Positions 26,540 through 36,837 are shown, counted from the first letter of the stretch. The stretch is DNA of 47,092 bases from an uncultured bacterium (GCA_937139365.1 CAKZPT010000098.1:1-47092); one strand, 5' to 3'. The notes: generated by a model not told the origin, from the letters alone. Numbers and translations: made by a program.

Positions 26540-27892
26540 TCAAGCGCGGAGTTCGCGCCGCAGGACCTCCACCAGCCGCCCGGTCCATCGCTCGACGTCG
26601 ACCGCCGACCGGGCCTCCACCAGCACACGCACCTTGGGCTCGGTGCCGGAATACCGGACCACGACCCGGCCGCCGTCGCCGAGGGCCGCGCGGGCGCGGT
26701 CGAGCTCGGCGACGACCTCTGGAAGGGTGTCCAGCGGAACCCGTTCGGGCACCGAAAAACTGACTAGACGCTGCGGGTATTCGGTCATGCAGTCCGCCAG
26801 CTCGGCCAGCGTCCGGCCGGTCCGCTTCATCAACCGCAGCACCTGCAGGGCTGTGATGATGCCGTCGCCGGTGGTGGCGTAGTCCATGAAGATCACGTGG
26901 CCGGACTTTTCGCCGCCGAGGTTGCAGCCGCTTGCCCGCATCGCCTCGATGACGTGACGGTCGCCCACGTCGGTGGTGACCACCCGGATACCCCGCCGGG
27001 CCATGGCCTCGTGCAAGCCCAGGTTGCTCATTGAGGTGACCACCAAGGTCGCCTCGCGCAGGAGCCCCCGCTCGTGGAAGTCGATCGCGCACATCGCGAG
27101 GATCCGGTCGCCGTCCACGACGGCGCCGGAGGCGTCGGTGAAGATCACGCGGTCGGCGTCGCCGTCCAGCGCGATGCCGACGTCGGCGCCGTGCTGGCAG
27201 ACGAGCGCGCCGACGGTCCCGGGGTGCAGCGCGCCGCAACCGTTGTTGATGTTGTAGCCGTCCGGGGAGGTATAGGCCTTGACGACCTTTGCCCCGAGTT
27301 CCTCGAAGATCCACGGGCCGATGCGGAACGCCGCGCCGTTGCTACAGTCCAGCACGATGTGCAACCCCGAGAGGTTCTGGTTGCCGATGGTGCTTTTGGC
27401 GAACTCGATGTAACGGCCGCGGGCGTCCTCGATGCGGTACGCCTTGCCCATGATGTCGCTGCGGATGTGCTCACCGGTGAGGTCGCCATTCAACACGTGG
27501 CGTTCGATGGCCGCCTCGAGGTCGTCGGAGAGCTTAAACCCCTCGCCGTCGAAGATCTTGATGCCGTTGTCGTCGAACGGGTTGTGGGAGGCGGTCAGCA
27601 TGATCCCGACCGTGGCGGCCATCGAACGGGTCAGCCGCGCCACGGCGGGCGTGGGCAGCACACCGACGAGGAACACGTCCATGCCCATCGAGACCAACCC
27701 GCTGGTCAGGGCTGTTTCCAGCATGTAGCCGGATAGGCGCGTGTCCTTCCCCAGCACGGCACGCCGGCTCCCGTGCCCGGAGGCGCCGAACACGTGCGCG
27801 ATCGCCTTGCCGGCCTGCAGGGCCACCTCGGGCGTGATCGGATGGTAGTTGGCCCGCCCGCGGATGCCATCGGTGCCGAACAATCGTTCCAT
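26540..27892 (-). CDS. glmM: Phosphoglucosamine mutase
   Basis: GlmM converts glucosamine-6-phosphate to glucosamine-1-phosphate for UDP-GlcNAc synthesis. From the ATG at 27892 the product starts MERLFGTDGIRGRANYHPIT. The phosphoserine site is TASHNPFDDNG (S102), the metal loop ALDGDADRVIFTD, the sugar-specificity loop GGEKSGHVIF, and the phosphate-binding C-terminal loop VRYSGTEPKVRVLVEA. The length of 450 residues matches the family. glmS follows after 13 bases, so consecutive pathway enzymes are co-transcribed; the order of reactions is GlmS then GlmM. The 180-base divergent gap upstream (27893-28072) must hold promoters for this operon and for the exported protein on the other strand, but none stood out. 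Confidence 0.97.
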   Translation of the reverse strand: MERLFGTDGIRGRANYHPITPEVALQAGKAIAHVFGASGHGSRRAVLGKDTRLSGYMLETALTSGLVSMGMDVFLVGVLPTPAVARLTRSMAATVGIMLTASHNPFDDNGIKIFDGEGFKLSDDLEAAIERHVLNGDLTGEHIRSDIMGKAYRIEDARGRYIEFAKSTIGNQNLSGLHIVLDCSNGAAFRIGPWIFEELGAKVVKAYTSPDGYNINNGCGALHPGTVGALVCQHGADVGIALDGDADRVIFTDASGAVVDGDRILAMCAIDFHERGLLREATLVVTSMSNLGLHEAMARRGIRVVTTDVGDRHVIEAMRASGCNLGGEKSGHVIFMDYATTGDGIITALQVLRLMKRTGRTLAELADCMTEYPQRLVSFSVPERVPLDTLPEVVAELDRARAALGDGGRVVVRYSGTEPKVRVLVEARSAVDVERWTGRLVEVLRRELRA

Positions 27893-28072
27893 CGGAAAAG
27901 CTTTCTCCGTGCATCGTGCCGGCGCGGCTCCTGCGTCGCACGGCTCACGGCCAGTATACCCCCGCCCCCGGACGCCGTCGAACACGGCCCCCAGTCCACT
28001 CGTTTCCGTTTGATTCGCGGCGGATTTGGCCTAGGATTCGCTCGACCAGGGGAGGCCGAGGATCGAGGAGCG

Positions 28073-28717
28073 ATGACACGCCACGATCGGACTGTGGATG
28101 GGGTTGCGGTCGCGTGGGTCATCTTGAGCGCGGTCGCGTCCGCCGCCGACGGGCCCACCGCCGCGGCCACGCCGGACCAGCGGTACGCCGCCCTTTCGCT
28201 GACGAACCTGCCTCCGCTGGAGGAGGTTCTGCAGGCCGCCTTCGAACGGGGCGCGGCCGAGATCCCCGACGTGCCCGACTGGAGCCGCCAGATGCGCCGG
28301 GCCGTCTGGGTGCCGCGCCTAGAAGTGCGCTACGGCATGGGCGAGGCGCGGTTCCGCGACTACGCGATCGTGGACCGGCGCGAATGGACGACGGGGAGCG
28401 AAACGGAACGCGAGCGGGAGACTAGCCGTTCGGGCGGCGCGACGTACGGGCCGGCGGGCGACCTGCTGGACACCTCCGCGTCGGGCGGACGCCGCGACAG
28501 CTCGCGATCACGCTCGTTCTCGTCGGTGACGGAGCTGGGACCGGACAGCTTCAACATCGGGGAGCATCCGCGCTGGCTACAGGCGTGGGAGGTGGCGCTG
28601 TTGTGGGACCTCTCGCTGCTGTTCTTCCGCCCCGAGGAGATCGACGCGGCCCGCGCGCGGAGCCTGGAGGACAGCGCCGGCCGAATGCTCGCATGGATCC
28701 GCGAGGCCGCCGGCTAG
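28073..28717 (+). CDS. Unknown exported protein
   Basis: The 214-residue product starts at ATG 28073, with GAGGAG 5 bases upstream as a good ribosome-binding site. The N-terminus has a basic stretch, a short hydrophobic core (VAVAWVILSAVASAA) and a possible signal-peptidase site around ASAADG. The mature part contains LPPLEEVLQAAFERGA and WVPRLEVRYGMGE, then a Ser/Arg-rich low-complexity middle (about 110-155). It ends in WLQAWEVALLWDLSLLFFRP and an amphipathic helix. The phrase W-x-V-x-L-x-W-D-L-S-x-L-x-F recalls outer-membrane strand-like motifs in uncharacterised proteins, but I do not recognise a family. It stands alone on the plus strand, and its TAG stop interlocks with the recD2 stop (CTAG, 28714-28717). 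Confidence 0.72.
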   Translation: MTRHDRTVDGVAVAWVILSAVASAADGPTAAATPDQRYAALSLTNLPPLEEVLQAAFERGAAEIPDVPDWSRQMRRAVWVPRLEVRYGMGEARFRDYAIVDRREWTTGSETERERETSRSGGATYGPAGDLLDTSASGGRRDSSRSRSFSSVTELGPDSFNIGEHPRWLQAWEVALLWDLSLLFFRPEEIDAARARSLEDSAGRMLAWIREAAG

Positions 28718-30933
28718 TCGCGGTCCAGCGGCGCCCGCTCCTCGGGCGGACCGTGCCGCAGCCACTCCTTTAGCAACGTGACGCGATCGGCGACCTCGGC
28801 CCGCCGCACGGCGATGGCCAGGGCACGGGGCGATCCGATTAAAACCACCAGCCGGCGGCCCCGCGTGACGGCCGTGTAGAGTAGGTTCCGCTGCAACATC
28901 ACGAAATGCTGGGTGTGCAGCGGCATCGCCACGCAGGGGTACTCGCTGCCCTGGCTTTTGTGAACCGTGATCGCGTAGGCCGGGGTCAACCCGTCCAATT
29001 CGCCGAACGAGTAGGCGACGACCCGCTCGTCGAACCGGACACGGACTTCTCCCTCCTCTTCCCGAATCTCGACCACCCGGCCGATGTCGCCGTTGAACAC
29101 GTCGCGGTCGTAGTCGTTTTCGACCTGCATCACCTTATCCCCCACCCGGAACAGGACGCCAAATCGCTCCGGGCCGGCCCCGTGGGGGTTGAGTGCCTGT
29201 TGTAGAACGGCGTTGAGATTGCGCGCGCCCAGCTCGCCGCGCTGCATCGGCGTCAGCACCTGGACGTCATCGAACGGATCGAACCCGAACCGCTTCGGGA
29301 TGCGATCGCGGACCAGCCGGACCAGCCGGTCCAGCACATCTGCCGGTTCCTCGGCCTCGACAAAATAGAAATCCGTTTTTTCGGCGGGCGGGACCTGGGG
29401 GATCTCGGGCATCTGGCCGGCGTGGATGCGGTGGGCATTCTCGACGATATGGCTTCGAGCAGCCTGACGGAAGATGTGGGTCAGGCGCGCCACGGGGACG
29501 ATCCCCGAGTCGATGAGATCGCGCAGCACCATGCCCGGACCGACCGGCGGAAGCTGGTCGGCGTCGCCGACGAAGACCATCGCCGCGTGGGATGCCACCG
29601 CGCGGACGAGGTGGTCGGCCAGCGCCACGTCGAGCATGCTGCTTTCGTCTACGACGACCCAATCTGCCGGCAACGGCCGCTCGGGGCCATGGCGGAAGCC
29701 GCCGGCGGGGTCCACCTCCAGGAGCCGGTGGATCGTGCTGGCGGGGGCGCCGGCGCTCTCGGACAAGCGCTTGGCCGCCCGGCCGGTCGGGGCGCACAGC
29801 GCGATGCGGAGCCGATGCTGACGGGCGGCGAGGATGAGGGCGCGGATCAGCGTCGTCTTGCCCACGCCCGGCCCGCCCGTGATGACGGACACCTTCGCCG
29901 TCAGCGCCATGGCGAGCGCGTCGCGCTGGGCGGGGGCCAGGTGGAGGTTCAGGTGGCGTTCGATCCATGCCATCAGCGGCGCCGCCGCGCCGGTCGGCAG
30001 CGGATGGGCGCCGGCTCGGAGGCGGCCCAGCCGCGCGGCGAGGTCTCGTTCGGCCGCGTCGAGCCACGGCAGGTAGATCAGCGGCACGCCGCCCGGCGCC
30101 TCGCGGCGCACGAGGCGGCCTTCGGCCAGCTCGTCGGCCAGCGCGGCCCGGAGACGGTCGGGTTCGAGCTCCAGCGTCGCGGCGGCCCGCTCGACCAACC
30201 CGTCGGCCGGCCAGGCGCAGTGCCCCTCCTCGGTCAGTTCGGCGAGCACGTGCGTCAGGCCGGCCCGAGCCCGAAGCATCGAATCGCGCGGCACCCCGAG
30301 CCGCTGCGCGATGCGGTCGGCGCCGGCGAAGCCGATCCCGCGGATGTCGCGCGCCAGCCGGTACGGATCGAGCCGGATCGTTTCGATCGCGCGATCACCG
30401 TACGCCTGATGGATGCGAAACGCCCGCGCGGGGCTGACGCCGTGGCTGAACAAGAAGGTCATGATGTCGCGGACCGCCCGCTGGCGGGACCAGGCCTCGC
30501 GGATCCGTTCGCGCCGCGTCGGGCCGATGCCCTCCACCTCCAGCAGGCGCGCCGACTGTCGTTCGATCACATCGAACACACTCCGCCCGAACTTCCGCAC
30601 CAGGCGGCGGGCATACTCCGGTCCGATGCCGCGGATCATCCCCGAGGCCAGGTACTTCTCGATCCCCTCCAACGTGTCCGGCGGGGCCTGCCGGACCTCG
30701 GTGGCCTCGAACTGGCGGCCGAACTTCGGATGGACGATCCACGCCCCGCGCGCTTCGATCCACTCGCCGGGGTTGATCTCCGGTGCCTTCGCGACGACAG
30801 CGACCTCGCCGCGGTGCCCACGGGCGCGGACCCGCAGCGCATGGAAGCCGCTCTCGGGGTTGCGGTAGGTGACCCGCTCGACGTAACCGGCCAGGGTCTC
30901 GTGCGGCGGCGGCGCGGCGCGGGGGCCGTTCAC
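28714..30933 (-). CDS. recD2: ATP-dependent DNA helicase RecD2 (RecD-like, SF1B)
   Basis: RecD2 is a 5'-3' SF1B helicase found without RecBC and tied to DNA repair and fork protection. The start is the GTG at 30933, in GTGA overlap with the preceding stop; an in-frame extension upstream is ignored. The N-terminal region (ETLAGYVERVTYRNPESGFH) and helix-hairpin-helix repeats (LEGIEKYLASGMIRGIGPEY, LLEVEGIGPTRRERI, DIRGIGFAGADRIAQ) are typical of RecD2. Helicase motifs: I ITGGPGVGKTTLIRAL, Ia CAPTGRAAKRL, II VVVDESSMLD, III FVGDADQLPPVG, IV QVLTPMQRG, V ITVHKSQGSEYP, VI LLYTAVTRGRRLV. The 739-residue length is usual. It is the last gene of an nrdR-unknown-recD2 overlap cluster. Confidence 0.95.
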   Translation of the reverse strand: MNGPRAAPPPHETLAGYVERVTYRNPESGFHALRVRARGHRGEVAVVAKAPEINPGEWIEARGAWIVHPKFGRQFEATEVRQAPPDTLEGIEKYLASGMIRGIGPEYARRLVRKFGRSVFDVIERQSARLLEVEGIGPTRRERIREAWSRQRAVRDIMTFLFSHGVSPARAFRIHQAYGDRAIETIRLDPYRLARDIRGIGFAGADRIAQRLGVPRDSMLRARAGLTHVLAELTEEGHCAWPADGLVERAAATLELEPDRLRAALADELAEGRLVRREAPGGVPLIYLPWLDAAERDLAARLGRLRAGAHPLPTGAAAPLMAWIERHLNLHLAPAQRDALAMALTAKVSVITGGPGVGKTTLIRALILAARQHRLRIALCAPTGRAAKRLSESAGAPASTIHRLLEVDPAGGFRHGPERPLPADWVVVDESSMLDVALADHLVRAVASHAAMVFVGDADQLPPVGPGMVLRDLIDSGIVPVARLTHIFRQAARSHIVENAHRIHAGQMPEIPQVPPAEKTDFYFVEAEEPADVLDRLVRLVRDRIPKRFGFDPFDDVQVLTPMQRGELGARNLNAVLQQALNPHGAGPERFGVLFRVGDKVMQVENDYDRDVFNGDIGRVVEIREEEGEVRVRFDERVVAYSFGELDGLTPAYAITVHKSQGSEYPCVAMPLHTQHFVMLQRNLLYTAVTRGRRLVVLIGSPRALAIAVRRAEVADRVTLLKEWLRHGPPEERAPLDRD

Positions 30934-31493
30934 GTCCGGCACACCAGGACCTCGGCGGGACCTGCGGCGCCGCGGGCGCTGCGGGCGGCGTCGAGCGCCG
31001 TGCGGCAGATGCGGGCCAGCCCCTCGGGCGACGGCGCGCCCTCGCGGGATCCCGCCGACGGGAAGTCCCACAACACCAACAGCGGCGAATCCTCCGCCGG
31101 CCACAGGTCGGCAAGCGCCTCGGCCACCCGCCGCAGGCGCATCTCCGCCCACAGCTCCAGCGGCTCGTCGAGCAGGGGAGCGACTCGCAGGCTCCATGCC
31201 GTCCGACCCGGTCGAACCGCTGGCACGGCCTGACGCAGCCAGCCCCGCCACGCCAGCCGGCGGACCTCCGGACGGCCCGCGTGGCGGGCCGCCTCGAGCG
31301 CCGAGCCGAGCCGCCGGTTCAGCGCGGCATCCGCGCCCCCGTCCGCCGGGCCGAGGCCCGCGGCGCGCGCCGCCTCGCGGCACAGCCAGGCGGTCTCGGC
31401 CTCTCCGGCCGACTCGCCGGGAAACTCCCGCCGCCGAAACACGGCCACCGCCCGCAGCACGTCGGGGTCCGCCGCGAAGGTCGGTCGGTTCAT
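30930..31493 (-). CDS. Unknown protein coupled between nrdR and recD2
   Basis: This 187-residue protein is overlapped on both sides: its ATG shares ATGA with the nrdR stop (31493-31490), and its stop shares GTGA with the recD2 start (30933-30930). Such coupling makes it a real gene. It is rich in Arg, Ala, Glu and Leu. The N-terminal half looks helical (DVLRAVAVFRRREF, EAETAWLCREAARAAG). The C-terminal half alternates strands and helices, with LRVAPLLDEPLELWAEMRLR, SPLLVLWDFPSAG and AEVLVCRT, possibly a small alpha/beta fold. No signal peptide or membrane helix is visible. I do not recognise a family. Position suggests a link to RecD2 or to nucleotide control, which is inference. Confidence 0.8.
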   Translation of the reverse strand: MNRPTFAADPDVLRAVAVFRRREFPGESAGEAETAWLCREAARAAGLGPADGGADAALNRRLGSALEAARHAGRPEVRRLAWRGWLRQAVPAVRPGRTAWSLRVAPLLDEPLELWAEMRLRRVAEALADLWPAEDSPLLVLWDFPSAGSREGAPSPEGLARICRTALDAARSARGAAGPAEVLVCRT

Positions 31494-31945
31494 TCCCGCC
31501 CCATCAGCTCCTCGACCTCGCTGACGAACTGGGTCACGTCCCGAAAACGGCGGTAGACGGAGGCAAACCGCACGTAGGCGACGTCATCAAGCTTCTGCAG
31601 CCGGTCCATGATCTTTTGGCCAATGACCACGCTGGGAACCTCGCGGTCGTACTCGGCCTCGAGCTCTCCGATCACCGCGTCCACGAGGGCCTCGGCGTCG
31701 TCGACGCCGATCGGCCGCTTCTCGCAGGCCCGCAGCACCCCGTTGAGCATCTTGTCGCGCGAGAGTTCCTCGTGGCGGCCATCGCGCTTGATCACCCGCA
31801 GCGACTGCCGGGCAACCTCCTCGTAGGTCGTGAAGCGAAAACCGCAACCGAGGCAAACGCGTCGCCGGCGGATCGCGGCGCCGCCGCGCGCCGCGCGGCT
31901 GTCGATCACCTTGTCGTCCTGTGAACTACAGCGGGGGCAACGCAT
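31490..31945 (-). CDS. nrdR: Transcriptional repressor NrdR
   Basis: NrdR represses ribonucleotide reductase genes by sensing ATP/dATP through its ATP-cone. The ATG at 31945 gives MRCPRCSSQDDKVIDSR, a zinc ribbon with C3, C6, C31 and C34 (the second pair in RRVCLGCGFRFTTYE). The ATP-cone follows with LRVIKRDGRHEELSRDKMLN, GVLRACEKRPI and YVRFASVYRRFRDVTQF near the end. The length of 151 residues is standard. A GTG two codons upstream is a less likely start. No ribonucleotide reductase gene is in view. Its stop overlaps the start of the unknown gene (ATGA). A strong hairpin at 32024-32054 separates it from the upstream mini-gene. Confidence 0.96.
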   Translation of the reverse strand: MRCPRCSSQDDKVIDSRAARGGAAIRRRRVCLGCGFRFTTYEEVARQSLRVIKRDGRHEELSRDKMLNGVLRACEKRPIGVDDAEALVDAVIGELEAEYDREVPSVVIGQKIMDRLQKLDDVAYVRFASVYRRFRDVTQFVSEVEELMGRE

Positions 31946-32023
31946 CGACACATCGCCTCAGTCGCCTGGTGCTTGTGCTAACCGGCGCCGGCCCAGGAGT
32001 CAAGCGCGGCGGGGCGAACAATG

Positions 32024-32054
32024 AAGAAGCGGCGGAACGCGTCCGCCGCTTCTT
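32024..32054. terminator. Perfect 13-bp hairpin terminator
   Basis: AAGAAGCGGCGGA at 32024-32036 pairs without mismatch with TCCGCCGCTTCTT at 32042-32054 around the 5-base loop ACGCG. It sits 45 bases past the stop of the Lys/Ala mini-gene on the minus strand and ahead of nrdR. No long U-tract follows in either direction, but the A/T-rich base of the stem would supply TTCTT on both strands. Confidence 0.8.
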
Positions 32055-32099
32055 GTCGTATCGGTCGCCGCCCGTCCCGCGACGGGCGGCCCGTCGAGC

Positions 32100-32159
32100 T
32101 TACTTCTTCTTCGCGGCCTTCTTCGCGGGCTTCTTCGCGGCCTTCTTCTTCGCGGGCAT
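32100..32159 (-). CDS. 19-residue Lys/Ala mini-protein (histone-H1-tail-like)
   Basis: From ATG 32159 the peptide is MPAKKKAAKKPAKKAAKKK, then TAA. Eleven of nineteen residues are Lys. A very strong ribosome-binding site, AAAGGGGGG, lies just upstream with a suitable gap. A promoter (32363-32390) and a perfect terminator (32024-32054) frame it. KKAAKK repeats are typical of short H1-like DNA-binding proteins found in several phyla, but those are usually 60 residues or longer. An in-frame ATG at 32348 would make an 82-residue basic protein, whose N-terminal part looks like random GC-rich sequence. Either a truly tiny nucleoid peptide or a leader/ncRNA unit is possible. Confidence 0.6.
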   Translation of the reverse strand: MPAKKKAAKKPAKKAAKKK

Positions 32160-32362
32160 GCGGTGTTCCCCCCTTTCATCCCGGACTGTTCGGTCCGGAT
32201 CGTTCACATCGGTGCGCGCCGGACAAGGCCGGCGTTCGCGAGCGAACCGTCGTGGTCGTGGGATCGAAAAGGGGGAGATGCGGAGACGGAGCGGGCGCAC
32301 ACCGGACGATCTTCCTCGAACCGAGGCCGTCACGCGCGCGTTCGTCACTCATGTTGGCGCTA

Positions 32363-32411
32363 CATATAAGGATTTTTTTCTGCACGTCAATGTCGGCGAA
32401 GAAAAATTTTT
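32363..32411 (-). promoter_or_regulatory. Strong sigma70-like promoter with A/T-rich UP element
   Basis: The minus strand carries TTGACG (32390-32385), a 16-base spacer and TATATG (32368-32363). AAAAATTTTT at 32411-32402 lies 12-21 bases upstream of the -35, where an UP element would sit. It begins only 8 bases beyond the tadC stop and points at the Lys/Ala mini-gene, giving a leader of about 195 nt. Confidence 0.6.
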
Positions 32412-32418
32412 GCGCAGC

Positions 32419-33354
32419 TCAGAGGCCGTGCTCGATCACCTGGACGGCGATCGGTCCGAGCAGGATCAGGAAGACCGCGGGGAAGATGAAGCCGATCAGC
32501 GGAAAGAGCAGTTTCACCGGTGCCTCGTTCGCGAGTTTCTCCGCGTTGAGGAAGCGGCGCACGCGCATCTGGTCGGCCTGGATGCGGAGGATCGCACCGA
32601 TGCTGACGCCGAGTTCGTCGGCCTGGACGAGGGCGTTCGTGACGGCGCGCACGTCGGGCTGTTGCACTCGGTCGGCCATGTCGCGGAGCGCTTCGCGCCG
32701 CGTCTTCCCGAGCTGCACCTCGCGAAAGACGCGGATCAGCTCCTCGTTGAGCGCGTCGATCTCGCGCCGGTCGATGATCCGCTTGATCGCGGTCATAAAA
32801 TCGAGGCCGGCCTCGACCGAGAGGGTGAGCAAATCGAGGACAAACGGCAGCGCCCGCTGGATCTGCAGGTGGCGGTCGCCGAGCCGTCGCTGGAGCCACA
32901 GGGAGGGCTGGACGAACCAGTAGAGCAGCAGGAGTACGTCGAAGAGCACGGCGCGCTGCGCCAGCGCGCGGCCGACGAGGCCGGGGATGCGCGCGAGCCC
33001 CGAGTGGATCGCCAGCACGGTCAGGGGACCGAACACGGCCGGCAGCAGGATGCGGAGGGCCAGCATCTCCCGGCCGCTGAGCAGTCCTTCGAAGCCGGCG
33101 GCGACGAGGCGCCGGTCGTGGTCCTCGCGCATCCGCGCGAACGCCGGCCGGTTGATGATCCGAGCGAAGTTCGGCGCAAAGGGCAACAGCAGGCGATAGA
33201 GGAGCGGAATGCGCCGCTCGCGACGGCGGCCGTCGGCGAGGGTGACGTAGGTGACGTCGGCGAGGATCCGCCCCACCTGCCACGCCAACAACGCCACCGC
33301 GACCGCCCAGAGGAAGCCGAGGAGGGCGTCGGCGATGGGCCATCGGTCGGTCAT
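32419..33354 (-). CDS. tadC: Tad pilus inner-membrane protein TadC
   Basis: TadC forms, with TadB, the polytopic inner-membrane platform on which the Tad/Flp pilus ATPase works. The 311-residue product starts at ATG 33354 ([14 protein letters not shown]). It has an N-terminal helix, further helices around 100-150 (ILLPAVFGPLTVLAIHSG, VLLLLYWFVQPSLWL) and two at the end (LLFPLIGFIFPAVFLILLGP). The cytoplasmic T2SF-type domain includes ALPFVLDLLTLSVEAGLDFM, TAIKRII and QADELGVSIGAILRIQADQM, the classic pattern for GspF-like proteins. Its start overlaps the tadB stop (ATGA). It is last in the cpaB-cpaF-tadB-tadC group; the mini-gene promoter begins right after it. Confidence 0.93.
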   Translation of the reverse strand: MTDRWPIADALLGFLWAVAVALLAWQVGRILADVTYVTLADGRRRERRIPLLYRLLLPFAPNFARIINRPAFARMREDHDRRLVAAGFEGLLSGREMLALRILLPAVFGPLTVLAIHSGLARIPGLVGRALAQRAVLFDVLLLLYWFVQPSLWLQRRLGDRHLQIQRALPFVLDLLTLSVEAGLDFMTAIKRIIDRREIDALNEELIRVFREVQLGKTRREALRDMADRVQQPDVRAVTNALVQADELGVSIGAILRIQADQMRVRRFLNAEKLANEAPVKLLFPLIGFIFPAVFLILLGPIAVQVIEHGL

Positions 33355-34237
33355 ACGCGGATGTCCACGATGCGCCGGATGATCAACGCGCCTCCGGCCA
33401 CCAGCAGGCCGGCCAGCACGATCAGCGCGACGCCGATCCGCGACGCGAAGAAGGCCTGCATCATCTTCGGGTCCACCATGCTCATCAGGAACAGCAGCGC
33501 CACCGGCATCAGGCCGACGACGATCCCTTGCAGCCGACCCTGTGCGGTCAGCGAGCGGATTCGCTGCTGGATGCGCATCCGTTCCCGGATCGTCGCGGCG
33601 ATCTTCTCGAAGACCTCCGTCAGGTTGCCGCCGGTGGTCCGGGCGATCTCGATCGCCTGGTTCATCAGGATCAGGTCCTCGGAGCCCACCCGTTCCTCCA
33701 TGTTGCGCAGGGCGTCCTCGAAGCGAACGCCCACGCGGACCTGCTGCAGGAACAGCGAGAACTCCTGCGAGATCGGGTTCTGGTTCTGCTTCACGACCGA
33801 CTCGAACGCCTGCAGGATGCTGAAGCCTGCCTTCAACGCGCTGCTCATGCCGATCAAGGTGTCCACCAGTTGTTGGTTGAAGCGCGCGATGCGGCGGCGA
33901 CGAAGGAACCACAGCAGCATTCGCGGCGCGAACAGCGTCAGCACCGCCCCGGTCGTGGCGAAGACCAGGCCGCGGACGACGCCGGCCCGGGACCCCAGGT
34001 CGCCGAACAGCAGGTAGAAGAGCCCGAACACCGCCGCCGCCCCCATCCGCGCCAGGTCGGCGATCCGGCGCGGGGGGATGAAGAGGAAGAGGTCTTCGAA
34101 TTGGCGGGCCGTGTCGGCGGAAAACGTCCGCGAATACTGGTCCATGCCTTCGCGAAGGGCCCCGAGGGCGGCGTAGGCCAGCAGGCCGAAACAGACCGCG
34201 TACAGCGCCGGGATGGCCGCCAGTCCGATCCAGCCGC

Positions 34238-34241
<4 letters not shown>
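33351..34241 (-). CDS. tadB: Tad pilus inner-membrane protein TadB
   Basis: TadB is the partner of TadC, a GspF-like inner-membrane assembly factor for Flp pili. The 296-residue product has hydrophobic helices at the N-terminus ([20 protein letters not shown]), around 65-110 and at the C-terminus ([19 protein letters not shown]). The T2SF domain between them has [53 protein letters not shown] and [18 protein letters not shown]. The start is the ATG at 34241, overlapping the cpaF stop by four bases; its own stop overlaps the tadC start the same way. Equal coupling along the set suggests stoichiometric synthesis. Confidence 0.94.
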
Positions 34242-35926
<1,685 letters not shown>

Positions 35927-35930
35927 CGTC

Positions 35931-36734
35931 TCATTCCTGTTTGTGCCGGATGCTGCGCTGGCGGAAGAGGTTCAACTCCGGCAGTTTGGTCTGGAGGTGC
36001 TGGAAGTTGACCGAGGGCAGGTCCTTCTCGAAGCTGACGTCCTCCGGATTGCGCAACGTCAGCGTCAGTTGCCCCTTCATGTTCTGCGCGAAGACCAACA
36101 GCTCGGCCTCGCGGGGCGTCACCTCGAGCGTCACGGAGCTGAAGCTAGTCGGCCGGCCTTCGAACGCCGACTGGTATCCCCCTTCGGAGCGGGCCAGACG
36201 GGTGCCGGTGGCCAGGATCGAGACGTCCTGCAGGATCGTCAACGTGACCGACTCCATCTGGCCGGGGGTCGTTTTGGAGGGCATGGTGAAGGTGCCGAGG
36301 ATGTCCACGCGATCGTTGGGCTGGACTAGCCCGCTGACGGCCGCCTCCCCTGCGATGGCCAGCGAGACCGCGCGCATACCGGGTTTGATCATCGGCGAGA
36401 GGCCGTACCGCAGACGCTCGGGGATATCCACCGCCGACCACAGCAGCGGGTCGTTGCGACGCACCATGTACCGGAGCTTCTTGCCCAGCACCGTATTGAG
36501 GTCGTCGGGCAGCACGGCCTGCCCGCCAACGGCGGATTTGAAGACCGACTTTTGCGCCAGGACTTCCTGCGTCAGGACCGCGCCGGCCGGCAGGTCCTCG
36601 GTGACGACGATCGTCTTGATCTTCTCGGCACCGGCGTAAAGTTTGTCCCTCTCGGCCTGGAGGTATCGATGGGTCATCGCGAAGGCGACGACGCCGATCA
36701 GAACGGCGACCAACAAGATCGCTTTTTGCTTCAT
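35931..36734 (-). CDS. cpaB: Tad pilus assembly protein CpaB/RcpC
   Basis: CpaB is a periplasmic protein anchored by one helix that assists the Tad secretin. The ATG at 36734 gives [20 protein letters not shown], a signal anchor; a GGAG lies 8 bases upstream. A GTG three codons earlier is less likely. The SAF-like domain follows: [20 protein letters not shown] and LLWSAVDIP. The CpaB/RcpC C-terminal domain includes [46 protein letters not shown] and [20 protein letters not shown]. It has 267 residues. It heads the cpaB-cpaF-tadB-tadC group. The secretin (cpaC), pilin (flp) and prepilin peptidase (cpaA) are not nearby, so the pilus locus is split. The 103-base gap to dnaA shows no obvious promoter. 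Confidence 0.92.
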   Translation of the reverse strand: MKQKAILLVAVLIGVVAFAMTHRYLQAERDKLYAGAEKIKTIVVTEDLPAGAVLTQEVLAQKSVFKSAVGGQAVLPDDLNTVLGKKLRYMVRRNDPLLWSAVDIPERLRYGLSPMIKPGMRAVSLAIAGEAAVSGLVQPNDRVDILGTFTMPSKTTPGQMESVTLTILQDVSILATGTRLARSEGGYQSAFEGRPTSFSSVTLEVTPREAELLVFAQNMKGQLTLTLRNPEDVSFEKDLPSVNFQHLQTKLPELNLFRQRSIRHKQE

Positions 36735-36837
36735 GCGCTGCACTCCGCGGCGGCCCGCTCCCGGCGGCCGGCGGCATTATTTGCCAGCGAAGGCGCGCAC
36801 ACAAGCCCGGCGCGGCCGGCGTGAGGCCGCTCGGGGA

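Noticed and set aside
24568-26763. 731-codon open frame on the plus strand
   Set aside because: It mirrors glmS and the end of glmM; low-complexity Gly/Asp/Val composition and no motifs.
32100-32348. 82-residue version of the Lys/Ala protein starting at ATG 32348
   Set aside because: The first 63 residues resemble random Arg-rich sequence and no ribosome-binding site precedes that ATG, whereas ATG 32159 has a very strong one. It is not fully excluded.
32160-32360. Leader of the mini-gene as RNase P RNA or tmRNA
   Set aside because: A GAGGAA...GTCCGG phrase loosely recalls RNase P RNA, but the other conserved core elements are absent, and no tRNA-like ends for tmRNA are seen.
31921-34017. 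698-codon open frame on the plus strand
   Set aside because: It is antisense to tadB/tadC and crosses the hairpin and mini-gene; Gln/Glu/Arg-rich shadow.
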